From the NCBI GenBank assembly GCA_951799445.1, contig OX637292.1, positions 21,579,296 to 21,643,295 of the forward strand: a stretch of 64,000 bases of DNA, written 5' to 3'. The translations under genes and the position numbers were made by a program. The first letter of the stretch is position 1; each line of letters begins with the position of its first letter. Source of the stretch: Pseudisothecium myosuroides. Lineage: Eukaryota; Streptophyta; Bryopsida; Hypnales; Lembophyllaceae. Of the stretch, positions 1 through 12,900 are shown piece by piece. A model generated the notes under the pieces. That model saw only the letters and a list, made by a program, of their open reading frames with translations, was not told where the DNA came from and searched no databases.

Positions 1-3
1 AAG

Positions 4-943
4 ATGACTAATACCCCGCAGAGAGGATCCAGAACCTCGTCACCGGCGAAGAATGATCAGGAAGCCCTCGTCACCGGAGAACGAAGACCCTCCCCTTCTA
101 GTTCGAAGAAAGCGACCAAACCCACAAGTCCTGAGGAAGGGCAAGTCACACGGCCTTCGTATCTAGGCAACCGAGAGCAGGGTAAGCAACCCGCTGTCAT
201 TTAACCCCTAAATGGCCAAGACTTCGCGGTTTTAAAACAATTAATTCGATTGATCATTTGTGAGAATAACAGCACTCGGACATTGCACGTGTTAGCTAAT
301 TGCTATATCTCAAATTATGCAAAATGTCAGTGTCGGCCGATTCTGTAAGGCCCCTGAGCACGATGGCGCTGATGTGAATCATTTTCGACAATATTCTGAT
401 ACAACTTAGTTAGAGAAAACATAACCAGCACTCAACCCTCTCTCAGCACACTGCAACAGGGGACAGATTGGCTAATAAAAGCATACTCAAATGTGTTCTC
501 TCAACTTATTTGATCACAACTTATTTGTTCATTACTCAGATTGGAACTCAACATGATAGATTCTCATGATTGTGCAAGTAAAGAGAGGATAGAGTGTATT
601 TACAGCAGAGAGATAAGTCTATTAACAAAGACGTGGGGAGCATACAGGACGGAACAGTGGAAGAAGCAGCAACGTGAATTTCTTGAAGAAGAATCGTCAA
701 GCTTGCAAGAAGTACGAGAATTTAACCGGAGTTCCGAGAATCGCTGGAGAGCCCAGCAAGGAGACGGTGGTGTTTCCACCCAGGACCAAACTCGGGCAAC
801 CTCCTGTGATTGGCGACAGGCTTGGCACTTCCAGCATGTTTGGATCCAGCTTTTTCATGGGACCAGGCCACTATGGGGTGTGGGAGCCCCTCCCCAAGAA
901 GACTGTCAAAAAACGGTCAGACAACAAATCGGACAGCGAATAA
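4..943 (+). CDS. Unknown 157-aa protein, two exons
   Basis: Proposed exons are 4-181 and 648-943; the donor is G|GTAAGC and the acceptor ACAG|GA, and the phases match (1 nt plus 2 nt). Exon 1 is Ser/Thr/Pro/Lys-rich and looks disordered. Exon 2 carries a conserved-looking stretch: FLKKNRQACKKYENLTGVPR, then PPRTKLGQPP, FMGPGHYGVWEPLPKK and a charged Lys/Asp/Ser tail ending in TAA. I do not recognise a family. The ATG at position 4 may be internal if the gene begins before the window. The acceptor has a poor pyrimidine tract, so the exon 2 boundary is the weak point. A longer overlapping frame (541-975) is open too but has less natural composition. Confidence 0.45.
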
Positions 944-1407
944 GCTCATACATCTCTCTCCATGTTAAAATCTGACCTCCTTAATCACTTGAGATCAACT
1001 GAAGAGTATGGATCTCAAAGCAACAAGATTGAATATCACGGGTGTGTGGTACCTTTCAATTGTACATGTAACCAGAACGGCAACATAGATTGGTAATAGC
1101 GTTAAACCCTGCCTATGTCACTCAGCTAGGTTTTCTAGAATACCTCAGGGGGTGAGTTTTCTACTACTGTCGGTGGAAACAGAAACATAGTACTTCTATG
1201 TCAGGGTTCGTGGAATTACATAAACCCTGTCGTAAATTTGTATCAAGCGTGTCACCGGCTACCGCCACTAATGATAAACAACTTCCATTCTACGATCATA
1301 ATAAAACAAAAAGAAGTTGCTATCCAGTACTAAAGATTGATCACCTCCCGGATATATTAAGCCAAATTTTTCCATCCTGTAAAGTCCGTAGTCACCGGCA
1401 TTGGAAG
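944..1407. other. Non-coding spacer
   Basis: I see no convincing gene here. It follows the stop of the first gene and precedes minus-strand open segments. Confidence 0.5.
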
Positions 1408-3257
1408 TCAAACTCTGCTCCGAAGTGTAGTTAAACTCCACATTTCATTGCTGTACCTCATATCTTTCACAAAGAAACGCCGTCTATCAAGAAACTGAAC
1501 TTTTCGAAAAAGAGCAGCACTCGTAAAAGCCAATCGGTTCCACGAGTTGGTGGCAGGGTAAGGTCGGATGAAATTCCGGATCAACTTGCTGTCCTGATGA
1601 CGATGTTTCATTCAAAAGATCGTGGCCGCTTATAATGAATCATCATCTAATAACAATCAAGTCATGAAAGGTTGTTCTGACTTCTAGCCCTCAATGAGCC
1701 AACACATCAGAGACCTAGTTTAGGAAATGCTTGCAATGTGATTAGCTTTGAAATAATCTCAAAACCCTGAGGATTGATGTTCTTAGACCTGGGCCGCACA
1801 TTTGGTAGGATGGAGAGCTTTCGCTCCATGTCGTTTTGCAGTCATGAGGGTGGTCTTGATGAAGGCTTCATCTGCTGGGTCTTCTGGCCCCGCATTCTCT
1901 TTTGTACAAGTTTCACAAAATTTGTGATGAGAAGTACACTTCGGTGTGCCACGAAAAATAAGAGTAAAGAACATCAACTCGGTTGTCATGGGTCCCCGAC
2001 AACGCAAAATCCTTTCTGTCCTGTTCTCAAAAATCAGCGACAATATCTTCATCAGGATCTGCACAGAGAAAAAAATGCTAAAATGATTAATCACCGGCAA
2101 ACAAGTGGCCTCATTATCTTCTCGTGACTAAGTCCTGATATTCAAACTTTATACTGATGCACCGTATTATTGCTGTTCAGAACATAGGCTATACCAAAAT
2201 TTGCCTCGGCTTCGTGATCTATTTCGAGCGAGACTTCTAGTGCGTTTTCTTCGTGTTCTCGGTGGCTCAAGCACCACATGAGAAGGCTCCGCGACAACCT
2301 TCACCTTGTCGAGACAAGTTGGTTGATTGTCAAAATGTAAACACAAGCTTGTTGCAAGTCTGATCTGGAAAAAGACACAACATTCACAAAGTTCATACAT
2401 GAACACGGCGATGCAGTCCTGGCAAAATTGATCAAAACGATGGTCACTGAAGGCAACGTCAATTGTGTCGGGAAAGAGGAACAAAAAGGGTCAGTATACC
2501 TCGTCAAGGGTTGCGATCAGCCTCATAATGTAACCTGGGGCAACCACGACAATGATTTTCCAGTATTTTGAGTGCTTTAATCTCTGCATATCCAGTTTGG
2601 CTGGTCTGCTTTGCTGTAGCCATGCATCCCGAGAATAATCCCAGTCACTTTTGTGTGTTACAAATAAGTGATAAAGTGACCTCAAGAGACTGTAACCTCC
2701 CCGAATGTCGAATAACCAAGCGTCAATGACTCCCTACAAAAAATAGGCTCTTCCATTCATGCTTTTGGGAAAAATTCCGATACGCACTTATGCAAGAACT
2801 GTTTAGGTGGATCTCATAATATATGTTAGGACGGAGGACGCGCAAGAAAGAGCAAGAAAATCAATGGAAGGTTGAGATTATTTACCTCCAACAACTCAAA
2901 AGACAAGAGATAAAGCGATATGTACATGACCTGCACCCGCCCAACACATGGCTCTGTCAGGACATACTCTAGACACTTGAATTGCCTGTTAGAGTGTATG
3001 GCTTCGATCTTCCTCTCTGGAAGCAAGGTCATATATGAATTTCAATTAGGGTAGATCCAAAATACTTACTTCCTGACTGAGTGCACAAAATAGTCGGAAA
3101 AGAGGGTGAACATAGAGAAAGTTCTGATATTTCTCCAAGTGTTGACAACGACTTTTCTTGCTCATAACCTCACTGCATGTATCATCCACATCAGAAAGCA
3201 TTCAGTTGGCACTTTAGCAAGATCTCCAAGCCCTCTCAGATCACAAAATGCGAAAGT
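1408..3257 (-). CDS. Unassigned minus-strand coding exons, probably the 3' part of a multi-exon gene
   Basis: Four exons read in phase on the minus strand: 3257-3169, 3012-2931, 2733-2500 and 2364-2167 (TAA stop), together about 200 codons. Visible stretches include CDLRGLGDLAKVPTECFLMW, a 78-codon exon with THKSDWDYSRDAW and KYWKIIVVVAPGYIMRLIA (hydrophobic, possibly a membrane helix), and a basic Arg/Ser-rich C terminus. Two more open segments lie beyond, at about 2070-1783 and 1611-1408, so an alternative 3' end is possible. I do not recognise the family. A faint resemblance of the DW...YW...R pattern to EXS-domain proteins is not strong enough to name it. These exons may continue the PIS-like gene immediately upstream or be a separate gene; I could not find a phase-compatible exon joining them between 3257 and 3582. 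Confidence 0.4.
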
Positions 3258-3581
3258 CTGGCAAAAATGTTGTTTATTTCTCCATAATTCCAAACCAATC
3301 TAGGGCAATGTAACTCGTATGAAGCTGAAAATCTCAGATTTATGTCTCAAATTTCCACTTTTCTAGATCACAATAAAAACAAGGCCAGAAACTCCATTAT
3401 TTGGAAAGTTCTGCACTCCGAATGCTCTCCAATAACATGCTTGAACTAGAGCATATTTAATGAGCGAATTGTTTAATGAACGAAGTGAATTAGGAGACTT
3501 TCGTCTTCTATTTCACTATGACTTAAATGGCCTAAGTACTTCGTGGTCAGGACCAGAAGATGTAAACATATGCTGTCACAC

Positions 3582-5461
3582 CCGGATAGGTTCAGGAAGC
3601 ATCCTTGCATGCGGTGTTTCCAATACTTAGTTGGTCCAGGACGTCGTCCACGAATAACCCTCAGTTAGCAATGCAGGTGTTAAGGAAATTACCTAAAGCA
3701 ATATACCAATTGCAAGAAGAACGCACCAGTAAGTCCTGAGCCAGTGACTGGCAAGATCAAGTTCCAGAAGTAGAAGCAAAACTCTGTAATCCCTCCTGTA
3801 ACCGAAATCAAGCAAGTAAGTCCGCTGTTGCCTTAATATATCAACAAGCATTCAAAGCTTTCAGAAACATAAGTTGCTCACATTGCTCGCAAGAATTCGA
3901 TTTTCAGACATGAGTGACGTTTCTTTACTTATGAACAGAAAGCATAAGCTCAACACAATTTAATCTTCATGGTGACATACCTAAAAAGATGTGAGAGGAT
4001 GAGCAAGAGTCCCGTGGTGCTGATCCTGTTTACAGCAATGAAAGCCTTATCCAGAATGAGATAAAGAGCACAGAATGTTAATTCTAGGATCAAGTATCTA
4101 ATTATTCAACAAAGATAGCACTGACGGTTTTGTTGACATTCAACAAATAGCAATGGTCAAACAGAAATTGAGAATTGATTGTCGATACCTTGAAGAAACA
4201 TGAACTAACACGTCACCCAACGTCGAAGCTGCATCCAACCCAAAGTCCAATCCAAACACATCAGAAATAAAAAGCAATAAGGCTCAAATGGATTTTACAG
4301 TCTTCTTCATTATCTTCAGAAATCGAGCGAAAGTAAGGATCGGGGACCAAAAAAAAGGTGCAAACTTCATCACTTACACAGGTTCATCAGTCTTGCAATG
4401 TATCTGCTCAATTCATGGCAAACGAAGCTGTGACCGACACCCAAAAATCGCCACAATCAGTGTTTAATCTCGGAGCAGGTAAACCTTGATATCAGTAAAG
4501 CCAAACAATACTAAGCCATGTTAATCCTAAAGGACCACAGTTTAGAAATTACCAATCTCGATTGATCTTATTTTGAAATATATAATTCAGATGGGGGACA
4601 AATTTTTGTATCACGAGAATCCGTGAAGAACATCGCAAGTACAGGTCAAAAATAAATAAGTCCCCACATGACCCTCCCAAATCTGCTAAAACAGTACTGC
4701 TGAGGGTGATTGTCAGCATACCAAAACAACCACAACACGGTGAACAACTTCTTGTCGGTGAAGGCCACTGTGAATGCCTTCCCGCATGCTGCAATCCTTA
4801 CGTAAGCTGCAGGCTGCAGAGTTGCTTAGAGACAACTCATCTCAAAATTTCAATGGAACGCTAAAGATATAAATCAGGATAATAATGCTAAAAACTGATC
4901 AAAGCTGGAGGATTGGGTGTGCAGTTACATACTACAGAGGTTGGGCAGCCACAGGGACACAGGCCAATGCCATTCGCCACCCAATTTGGAGCGAATTCGG
5001 CCTGCGAGTGGAGGGATGGAGAGTATGGATGTTCGTTTCGGTCGGGTCATATTCACTCCACTTGATCAGATAATACTACCGTTCTCAGCTTCACGCCTCA
5101 GAAAATGCTTGTTAAACTCTCCAGGGTGGTCTGATTCCACAACTGCACATTGATCACAAAGAATTTTTGACTCAAGCCACCAGAATTCCATTCATTACAC
5201 GATGCATAGAAAGACATGATTCCGAATAAAGGAAATTAAAGAAATAATCCATATATTCGTGGATCATTCGGAAACTCTGAGCGTGAGTCAATTAGGTTAA
5301 CCACCAAGGATTCATGACTTGAAAATGAATCAATATGACTGATCTCGTTGTGAAAACGTTCCCATGAAGGTTCAATACCCACCTCTCATAAGTCTGGTGC
5401 AGCTGCACACTTGCATTTCCTCAAATGCGTGATTCGGTGTCCAAGATTGGTGCGGTTTCAT
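3582..5461 (-). CDS. Phosphatidylinositol synthase-like protein lacking the catalytic aspartates
   Basis: Exons in transcription order: 5461-5383 (start uncertain), 5001-4933, 4788-4722, 4427-4378, 4228-4189, 4025-3981, 3795-3727 and possibly 3659-3582. Every junction keeps phase and uses GT-AG. The protein follows plant PIS: WPVSLWLPNL (family SVYLY-PN), then FTVAFTDKKLFTVLW, FVCHELSRYIARLMNL, SSTLGDVLVHVSSR, ISTTGLLLILSHLFR and LLELDLASHWLRTYW. PIS belongs to the CDP-alcohol phosphatidyltransferases, membrane enzymes whose signature D-x3-D-G-x2-A-R-x8-G-x3-D-x3-D binds metal and CDP-diacylglycerol. Here the scaffold residues (A-R, S-T-x-G, D-x-A-S-H-W-L) remain, but the four Asp positions read His, Ser, Val and Ser, and the DG glycine is Arg. 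It should not catalyse PI synthesis. Either it is a pseudoenzyme or a young pseudogene with frames still open. The N-terminal exon and the last exon are weak. Confidence 0.68.
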
Positions 5462-5770
5462 CGTCAGCTTCGTATTGCATGTAAGAGATGGTCGACTTGA
5501 CTCGACCCTTCGGAAGCTGATCATCCATCCCAACAAACCATGATAGTCTGCTCATGAATTCTCAACTCAATTCTCAACAAGCCCTAATGATCCAGGATTC
5601 ATGGTTTTAAACTGACCAATTCGATTGATTGTATAGTGTGAAAACACAATAATTCAGATTGAGCCACCTCTTGTATCACCAAAAGTAAAGAAGAGCATTG
5701 CAAAGAACAAATAAAATTGAAAAAAAAATGTCTCCACACGACCTAGTCAGAACTGCTGAAAAAACATGTG
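4549..5770. repeat. Local direct duplication inside and upstream of the PIS-like gene
   Basis: Bases 4549-4710 and 5608-5770 are diverged direct copies. Both start near a CGATTGAT motif, continue through TATAATTCAGA or ATAATTCAGA and a TTGTATCAC motif, and end near an ACTGCTGA motif. The first copy lies in the intron just after exon 4788-4722; the second lies upstream of the predicted start. Confidence 0.5.
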
Positions 5771-6981
5771 ACTTAGTTTTGGGCTAGAAACAGAGCAAAA
5801 GCAAGCCTCATTGAGCACCTGTTTCTAAACACTTGGATACAACAAACCTAATGCACACTGAAGAATGGAATACTCGCCAGGACAGGGCATTTCGGATCAT
5901 GAGAACAAACGCGAGTCAGAGCTCTAACCCTCATAATTTCTGGCCAAGAACATGAAACTTTCCCATGAGCACCAGGTTAGTCATCTCTCACATTCCAATG
6001 AAGCCGGAGACGACGGCAGTCAAAAGAATGAGCACCAACACAGAGGAGGGTTATGTGCACACAATGCTTGCGAGCACAAAATGCTGGAGCAAGCCTCTCG
6101 CAATCTCCAAATTGAAGTCCCCAAAATGGTATTAGACAAAATTCTTACACACAGCCATTTATACCTACAGAAATAATACTGTACATACGACTATCAATGT
6201 GAGCATTTGATGAAACCCTAAAAACACGGCATTGAAGGTCAACCTCCCATTTTTAGTAAACGACCACCAGAATGGAAACTCCCTCAGAGAATATGCGAAT
6301 GAAATCCGCAGGTTCACGCAACTAGCTGGAAATATTATCAGCTGTTCGCAGCGCTAGATTCTTCAGTATGATGACTCTGCTGAATACTCAGGTTGACACT
6401 AGTCTTGGTAAATTCAGTGTTTCTCGTGTTGCTGGCTATGGCGTCTAATTCTCGTATCTAGTGACTGTTTGGGACTTTGGTTAATCACTCTCGATTGTGA
6501 ATTGTCTTATGCGCTTCTCTAGGAAAGATTACTGTGTAGCGGTGGGCGGTGTTGTTCCTCTTGCGTGTCCGTCAGATTCACCTTTTTCATTTTGCAGCGA
6601 ATTCAACTATTCTATTCGCAATTTTTTTCAGTTTGATTGCCGCTTTGTGAACCTAGTGAATAGTCTGTTTTGCCTCTTCAGCATGAGTCTTTGATACGAA
6701 ACGGGAGTTGCGAACGTTTGCGTCCCACTTCAAGGTATTGGATCATCTCCCTGCTCTAGAGAATGGTGGCTTCGCAGAGCTTAGGTTGCTTTGGATTGCA
6801 AGGTTAATTGCAGCTCATCCCAATTTTAGGGTTAGAGAATTGTCACAGTGAGCTCATTCATTGCAGGTGATCGTCTTTACATTCCAGAATTGCCCTTCAT
6901 AGGTTCTGAATTTTATGCATTTTATCCAATTCATGAATTGGATTTGCATTCTCATGGAATTTTGCTTCTTTGTTCGCTCAG
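5462..6981. other. Intergenic region between divergent genes
   Basis: This lies between the minus-strand PIS-like gene and the plus-strand DUF21 gene, so it should hold both promoters. I see no supported coding sequence. The last stretch before 6982 (GTGATC near 6868 to a CTCAG at 6977-6981) could be a 5'-UTR intron, which would put the ATG at the very start of an exon. Confidence 0.4.
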
Positions 6982-9900
6982 ATGATGTCCACATTGGTGG
7001 GATACCTGGCACCATCTTGGAAGTATGAAGGGGCACCACGTGAGAAGAGCTTGTGTGCGTTCAAACCTCGTAGTCAAGTGCGAGTGCGGATGGGGTTCCG
7101 AACCTCTGGAATGTTTGGGAAAGAATTAGGGTTTGGACGGATCGCAACTGGAAGGTCTCTTCTGTGTAGAAATTTGGCCGCGAGAGCTGCAATGGGAAAA
7201 CCTGTGTTTAGGAATAAGGGCGAATTTCAGGGTTTTGTGGACGAAGTACGTTTTCAGGCTATGAGGTTGCACGCCAAGGAACAAGCAAAGCAATCTGTGG
7301 AAGAGTATCTGAAGCTTTTAGTGAATAGCAAGAAGGTTTATGAAACCATGGAGACGATTGTTACGAACTCCTCCCATCCTTCATGTGAGTCATAGTCAAT
7401 GAGATTGTGCAATTTTTCTGGACGTGTACCATAACATTATTGAAAGGAGTTCCTAACGCCTTGGGCCTATCGCTTAATTTAAGGAGTAAGGGTAGTCAAA
7501 ATGATTTGACGTCTTTTTTCTTGAATACACATCCTCTTACATCTTGAGTTCAAAGAGTTTTGAAAAAGGAAGCCCTTGACACTTATCACTTTAGTAGCTC
7601 CCTGATAGTAGCTCCAGATTGTAGTATGCTGTTTCACACCATTCTCAGGCATACTGATTGAATCCAAATCATATGCTATGTCACTTTTAGAACAACTAGA
7701 GATGTTATGAAGATGCTGTGACTTTCAGGCATAAATCCAATTGCTGTAGGCCTTGAAGTCTTCTTGGAAACTTCACGTGTGCTTGGTTGAACATTATAAA
7801 CTTGGGGTTACTGCAATAACAGTGTTAGTTTTGATTAGGAATTTGGAGTCCTTGTGCAGATGATTTTTTTAGAAAGACCGGGTTTGTGCGAGCTAGAAGG
7901 TTGGCTAAGGAGTTGGTTTGGTTTTCCAGCCAAGATCACACCATTCCTGAGCCTGGGCCAGCTGGAATTGCGTATGCGAATTACTTGGCGGAGCTCTCTC
8001 AGACGAATGTGCCTGCGTTTATTAGCCATCTTTGTAATGTCTACTTTGGTGGTGATCAGTTTCTTGTACAAAAGGTGTGTGCCGTTTATTCAGTTCTTTG
8101 GGCTTGACCTGCTCAATTAATAGTCATGCCTCAACAAGGCGTGTTTCTTTATGGAATGCTGTTTCTTGAATCTTTATTATATAGATTGATTATGAGTAAT
8201 ATTAGATTAGCAGAAGCCAGGAGTGCTTTTAAACCCCTACACGTTCAAACTAGAATAGATGTTAATTTAGAAAATCCAATTTGGAAGTTAATAGTAACTT
8301 CCAAAACATATCTCTATCATTCAAAAATGTAGTGCATGATCTTCTTTTACTGGTATATTTTGCTATTTTCCTTGAAGCTGACTGAGTGATTTATCAAGTT
8401 CTATAGATATGGAATCAGCCACTTCTAGCAAATTTGAGCACTTAGGGGTTTACATGGGAAGATGGTTTTACATTTACGAGAATAATAGTTTATCTCATTT
8501 GGCAGATGACAGGGTTTTGCAGGGGTGACTGAGGGACGACTCGTAAGTGAGACTTTACAAAGGAAAGTAACACAGAGTTTCTCGCGTTGGAACTTGACTG
8601 GAAGATTGCTACTGGTTTGGACTGCGTCCGTGTGCGTGGCTCTGTGGGCAGCCGGTACGGTTTAGCATCCTTTGCATATTCACAACACCCTTGGATGATC
8701 ATGAAGGGGTAGTCGAAGACAGAAATTTAGAGAAGAAATCTGAGATGAGCAATTGGTGAATTTTGTTGTGCTTAACCAGGAAGTGGGCGAGCGTACGCAA
8801 GTGAAGTCGAGTCAGGGGTGCTGGCGCCACCTCTACTAGGGAAAGCTAAATCATCCATAGCTGAGATACTAAAGGCGTTGTTGCCCAAGACACTACAGGT
8901 TTTGGAGGTGCTGAGAGATCAAGGGCTTTTTCTTTCTTTTTTGCTCGCCCTGTCTGCGTTCTTTTCTATGGCGGAGACTTCTATCACTACACTCTGGCCA
9001 TGGAAGGTATGAAGTCCTATCTCGTGCTCTTTGCGACCGGACAAGCAGTTTCTAAGTTACTCATATTTGGACTTGATTTTCTTGAAATTTGGATTACTAC
9101 CACTGAAAGGACGTGATTTTGTTTTATTATGTTACATGCAGTCATTATGCAATCTCTTGAGTGTTTGTTGACAGCAGCTTACAGGATTGTGTGTTGGAGC
9201 ATATTGATGATGTGTTCGTATGCTGTTAATGTTCCACATTAACACGATAGCTCAATTACAGTCCTCACCATTTAATTCTTGTGGGGAAAATGTATCAGGT
9301 TCGTGAACTTGCTGAGAAGGAAGGAGAGGGTGGAGTCTTTCAATTGCTTCGTCAAGATGTTACTCGCTTTCTGACTACTATTCTAATCGGCACAACGTAC
9401 GGGCTTCTTCATCTTGTACAGTTTTATGCTCTTGCAATTACAGTGTTTTGTCCGGAATATGACAATGCAAAGTGTCAGTTTAGTCTCATGATTACAAGTA
9501 TTTCAAACGTATTCCCTTGAAAGTGTTCATATGTTGCTCGTGCCATGTTGCTGATCGGCACTTATCAATAATTTTGTTTATTCAAACAGGGTTGTCAACA
9601 TAGCAGCAACCGCACTGGTGACTGAAGCAGCAACAGCCTTATTTGGAGAAGCTGGAGTCACTGCTGCTACGGGTGTTATGACGGTGAGAGATATGCAAGC
9701 TTGCTGAGTTAGCTTCTCATGACTTTCTGGAGGTTTCCGGTTGGTCTGAGTTTTTTAACAGCAAGACTGCTGACAACCCTGATGTTTTCGTAAAATCTAA
9801 ACTTATCAAAACCCCAGAAGTGAAGTTAAGAGAAGACACTTTTATTCAGGAGTTTCACTCTTTTCACTCTCTGCATTCTGATATGTACTAAGTTAACATA

Positions 9901-12900
9901 TCGAAGAGATCTTGGTACCGCGTAGGGTGACTAATCACCAAAGAGTTTGGATTGACTTGCACAGGTGGTTCTTCTTTTATTGACGGAGATTGCTCCCAAG
10001 AGCATTGCCGTGCATAATGCTACAGAAGTTGCGCGTGTAGTGGTGAGTGGTTATTTAGTCACTTGTTGAGCCCCGACATTGTTCAGATTCGGTGTGCTCT
10101 GTTCTAGAAATTCGAAGAGTCACTAGTTTCATGATCTGGTATTTCTGAGAATACACTTCTAGAATTCTTAATTTAGGAGAGAAATTTAATATGCTGCAGG
10201 TGCGGCCTGTGGCCTGGCTGTCAGTGATTCTGTATCCTGTGGGCCGTGTGGTGACTGCAATGTCGACAAGGCTGTTAAAGCTTCTGGGGTTAAAAAGCAG
10301 TGGGTGAGTTTAATCTGGCCGGGTATATGTTGGCTCTCTTAATCGGTTGCAAATTTGTTAGTGAGCACGGTGAAGGTATTGAAAGTAATGTGCTAACTTA
10401 TTCCTTTGGGTTTACAGGGAGCCTTTTGTGAGTGAAGAGGAACTTAAGCTTATGTTGCGTGGAGCTGAGCTTAGTGGTGCCATTGAAGAGGAAGAGCAGG
10501 TATAATTACAGCACGTGTTGATCTTCCTGTGTTGTGTATGAGATTTTTGTTGTCGTATTCCCCTGTAACACAAGACATAGAACCCCCAATTGTTGAAAGT
10601 GGATTGTTTACCTGCATTCTATACGTACACTATGCGTTGTATCTTATGGAAAGTTATAAAACAGTATCTTGCCGAGTTTGCATATGTGGAAATGGCGTAA
10701 CGAATCATATTTCATCTATTGCGTAAAATGTATGCACGCAATGTATCTGAATTGGATGTTAATACAGGACTCAGCTAGGTAATTTATTGAGTCTTAACTT
10801 TTATGCCACAGGACATGATAGAGAATTTGCTCGAAATCAAAGATACATATGTCCGCGAAGTGATGACACCGTTGATAGATGTAGTTGCCATAGATTCGGC
10901 TGCAACTTTGCTGGAATTTCGCAACATGTGGGTTAAGCATCAGTATTCAAGGTAACTATTTGACATTGTGATTGTTCCCAATGTGCCCAAGCTAATAATA
11001 CAATTTTCCCTGGGAAGCTAATAGTCCATTATAGTAAATTTCAAAGCACATTTCTATCTTTCCAGAATGTAGGGTATGATTCCACTTTTCATTCGTACTT
11101 TTTGCTACCTTCCGTGAAGCTCCTTTAATAATTTATTTCATCTCCTATTGATATTGAAGCGGCCGCTTGTGTTCATTTGGTCACTTAGGGGTTAAGTGAA
11201 CTACTAGCTTCTAGCATGACGTGCAATCTATGCTTTTCTTGAAACTCAAGACGTGCTTTGTCCCAGTTCTCACGTGGAATTGATCGCCTTCGTATGTTGT
11301 GTGATAAAATTCAGAGTACCAGTTTTTGAACGACGAATTGACAACATTGTTGGCATAGCATATGCCATGGACATGCTTGATTACGTGGAGCAGGTAAAGC
11401 ATCCTGATACATTCGAATTGTATCCAGTCTTTCTGGTTCGTTAATTTATGGATACTCTCATGGTTGCTTCCTTTGTGAACTGAGTATGTGTAAATGACGT
11501 ACTGTTGACATCTTTTTGGGTGCAGGTGGAATTGTTGCAAAGGATGAACGTTGGACGCATTGCCCACAGACCAGCTTACTTCATTCCAGGTAAAAAAAAC
11601 TTTGCTGACAGGTACTGGATATTCTGTAGCGGTTATGTACGTAGCCATCAAATGCACTACCATATTGTTGAGCCAATCTACGATGCATGTAGGGTTACCT
11701 TTTACTAACTCTAAGTTGGGTATGCAGACTCTATGTCGGTATGGAATCTGTTAAGAGAGTTCAGGATACGGAAAGTGCACATGGCAATTGTGCTCAATGA
11801 GTATGGTGGCACTGTTGGGGTAAGACTCTTAAGAATATATTGGGTTGAGTAGTAAATTTTTTTGTCTTGATCGTAAGCAGCTTGTTCTGCCCAATCACGG
11901 AAATGATTATGCTTAGCTCTTTGTAATCAGGGTTTAAGTACTTATGAAAGCAAGTTCCATATATTCAGGTTGCGACGCTGGAAGATGTTGTGGAAGAAAT
12001 TGTTGGCGAGATTTTCGATGAGAATGATTCTAAGGTTGGTTCAAAATCTTGTTTTGTTAATCAACTCTCTTTCTCTCTCTGAACTCTCAGAAGAAATTCA
12101 TGAGATTGAGTAAACTTGAAGTTTTCTAGCTGGAACTTTGATTTGTAATTGTTTGTATGTAAGTTTCCATTTTTTATATGAGTTCTCTCTTGGAATTCTG
12201 AATGCAGGAAGAGATAAGAAAGAAAAGTGGTTATGTTGTCGTAAGGGCTGCTGGCGTCTTTGACGTTGATGCAAACACCTCAGTGGAGGACCTGATGGAG
12301 TCTCTAGGGATTGTAATTCCAGAGGTAAGTTTCCAGTCAATGTTAGAAAACCCATTCTTCAGAGGTATTCTAGAAAACGTAACTGCTTTACAATTTGCAG
12401 GGCTCATGATAAAAAAACTGCATTGAACGGTATTACAACTGGCAGTAATTAACACAGCTGGGTTTTCTAGAATATCTCTGGAGAATTCACGAGGCATTAC
12501 TAGGATCTTGTGATTGTTGTATTAGAACTTTGTTACTATTTATAGGAATGGTGTTGTGGTTTACTCCCTTCAGACCCTTCATCTGGACCTTAGAGTACAA
12601 GTAGATGGTTTCAATGTTCTTTAACCATGTGATTTTGCAATGTGATGGGTAGCAGGGTTCGAATCACTACGAGACTGTATCAGGTTTTGTATGTGAAGCG
12701 TTTGGCTATATTCCTCGCACGGGGGAAAGTACCAAAATTACGCTTCGGAAGGCAGACGCTGAAGATGAGAGACGTGATGGAGAGAATCAGGGTGAGCATC
12801 AGGAAGAGCGCCGAGAGAAGGAGAAGGAGAAGTTCCAAAAGTATCGCCTGGAGGTACCTTAACCCTTTAAGGGTCAAGAAGCCCAATGTTTTCTACTTAG

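Noticed and set aside
2500..2733. EXS-domain assignment for the exon with SDWDYS and KYWKIIVVV
   Set aside because: A DW pair and a hydrophobic stretch ending in R are suggestive, but no other EXS landmark was found; left unnamed.
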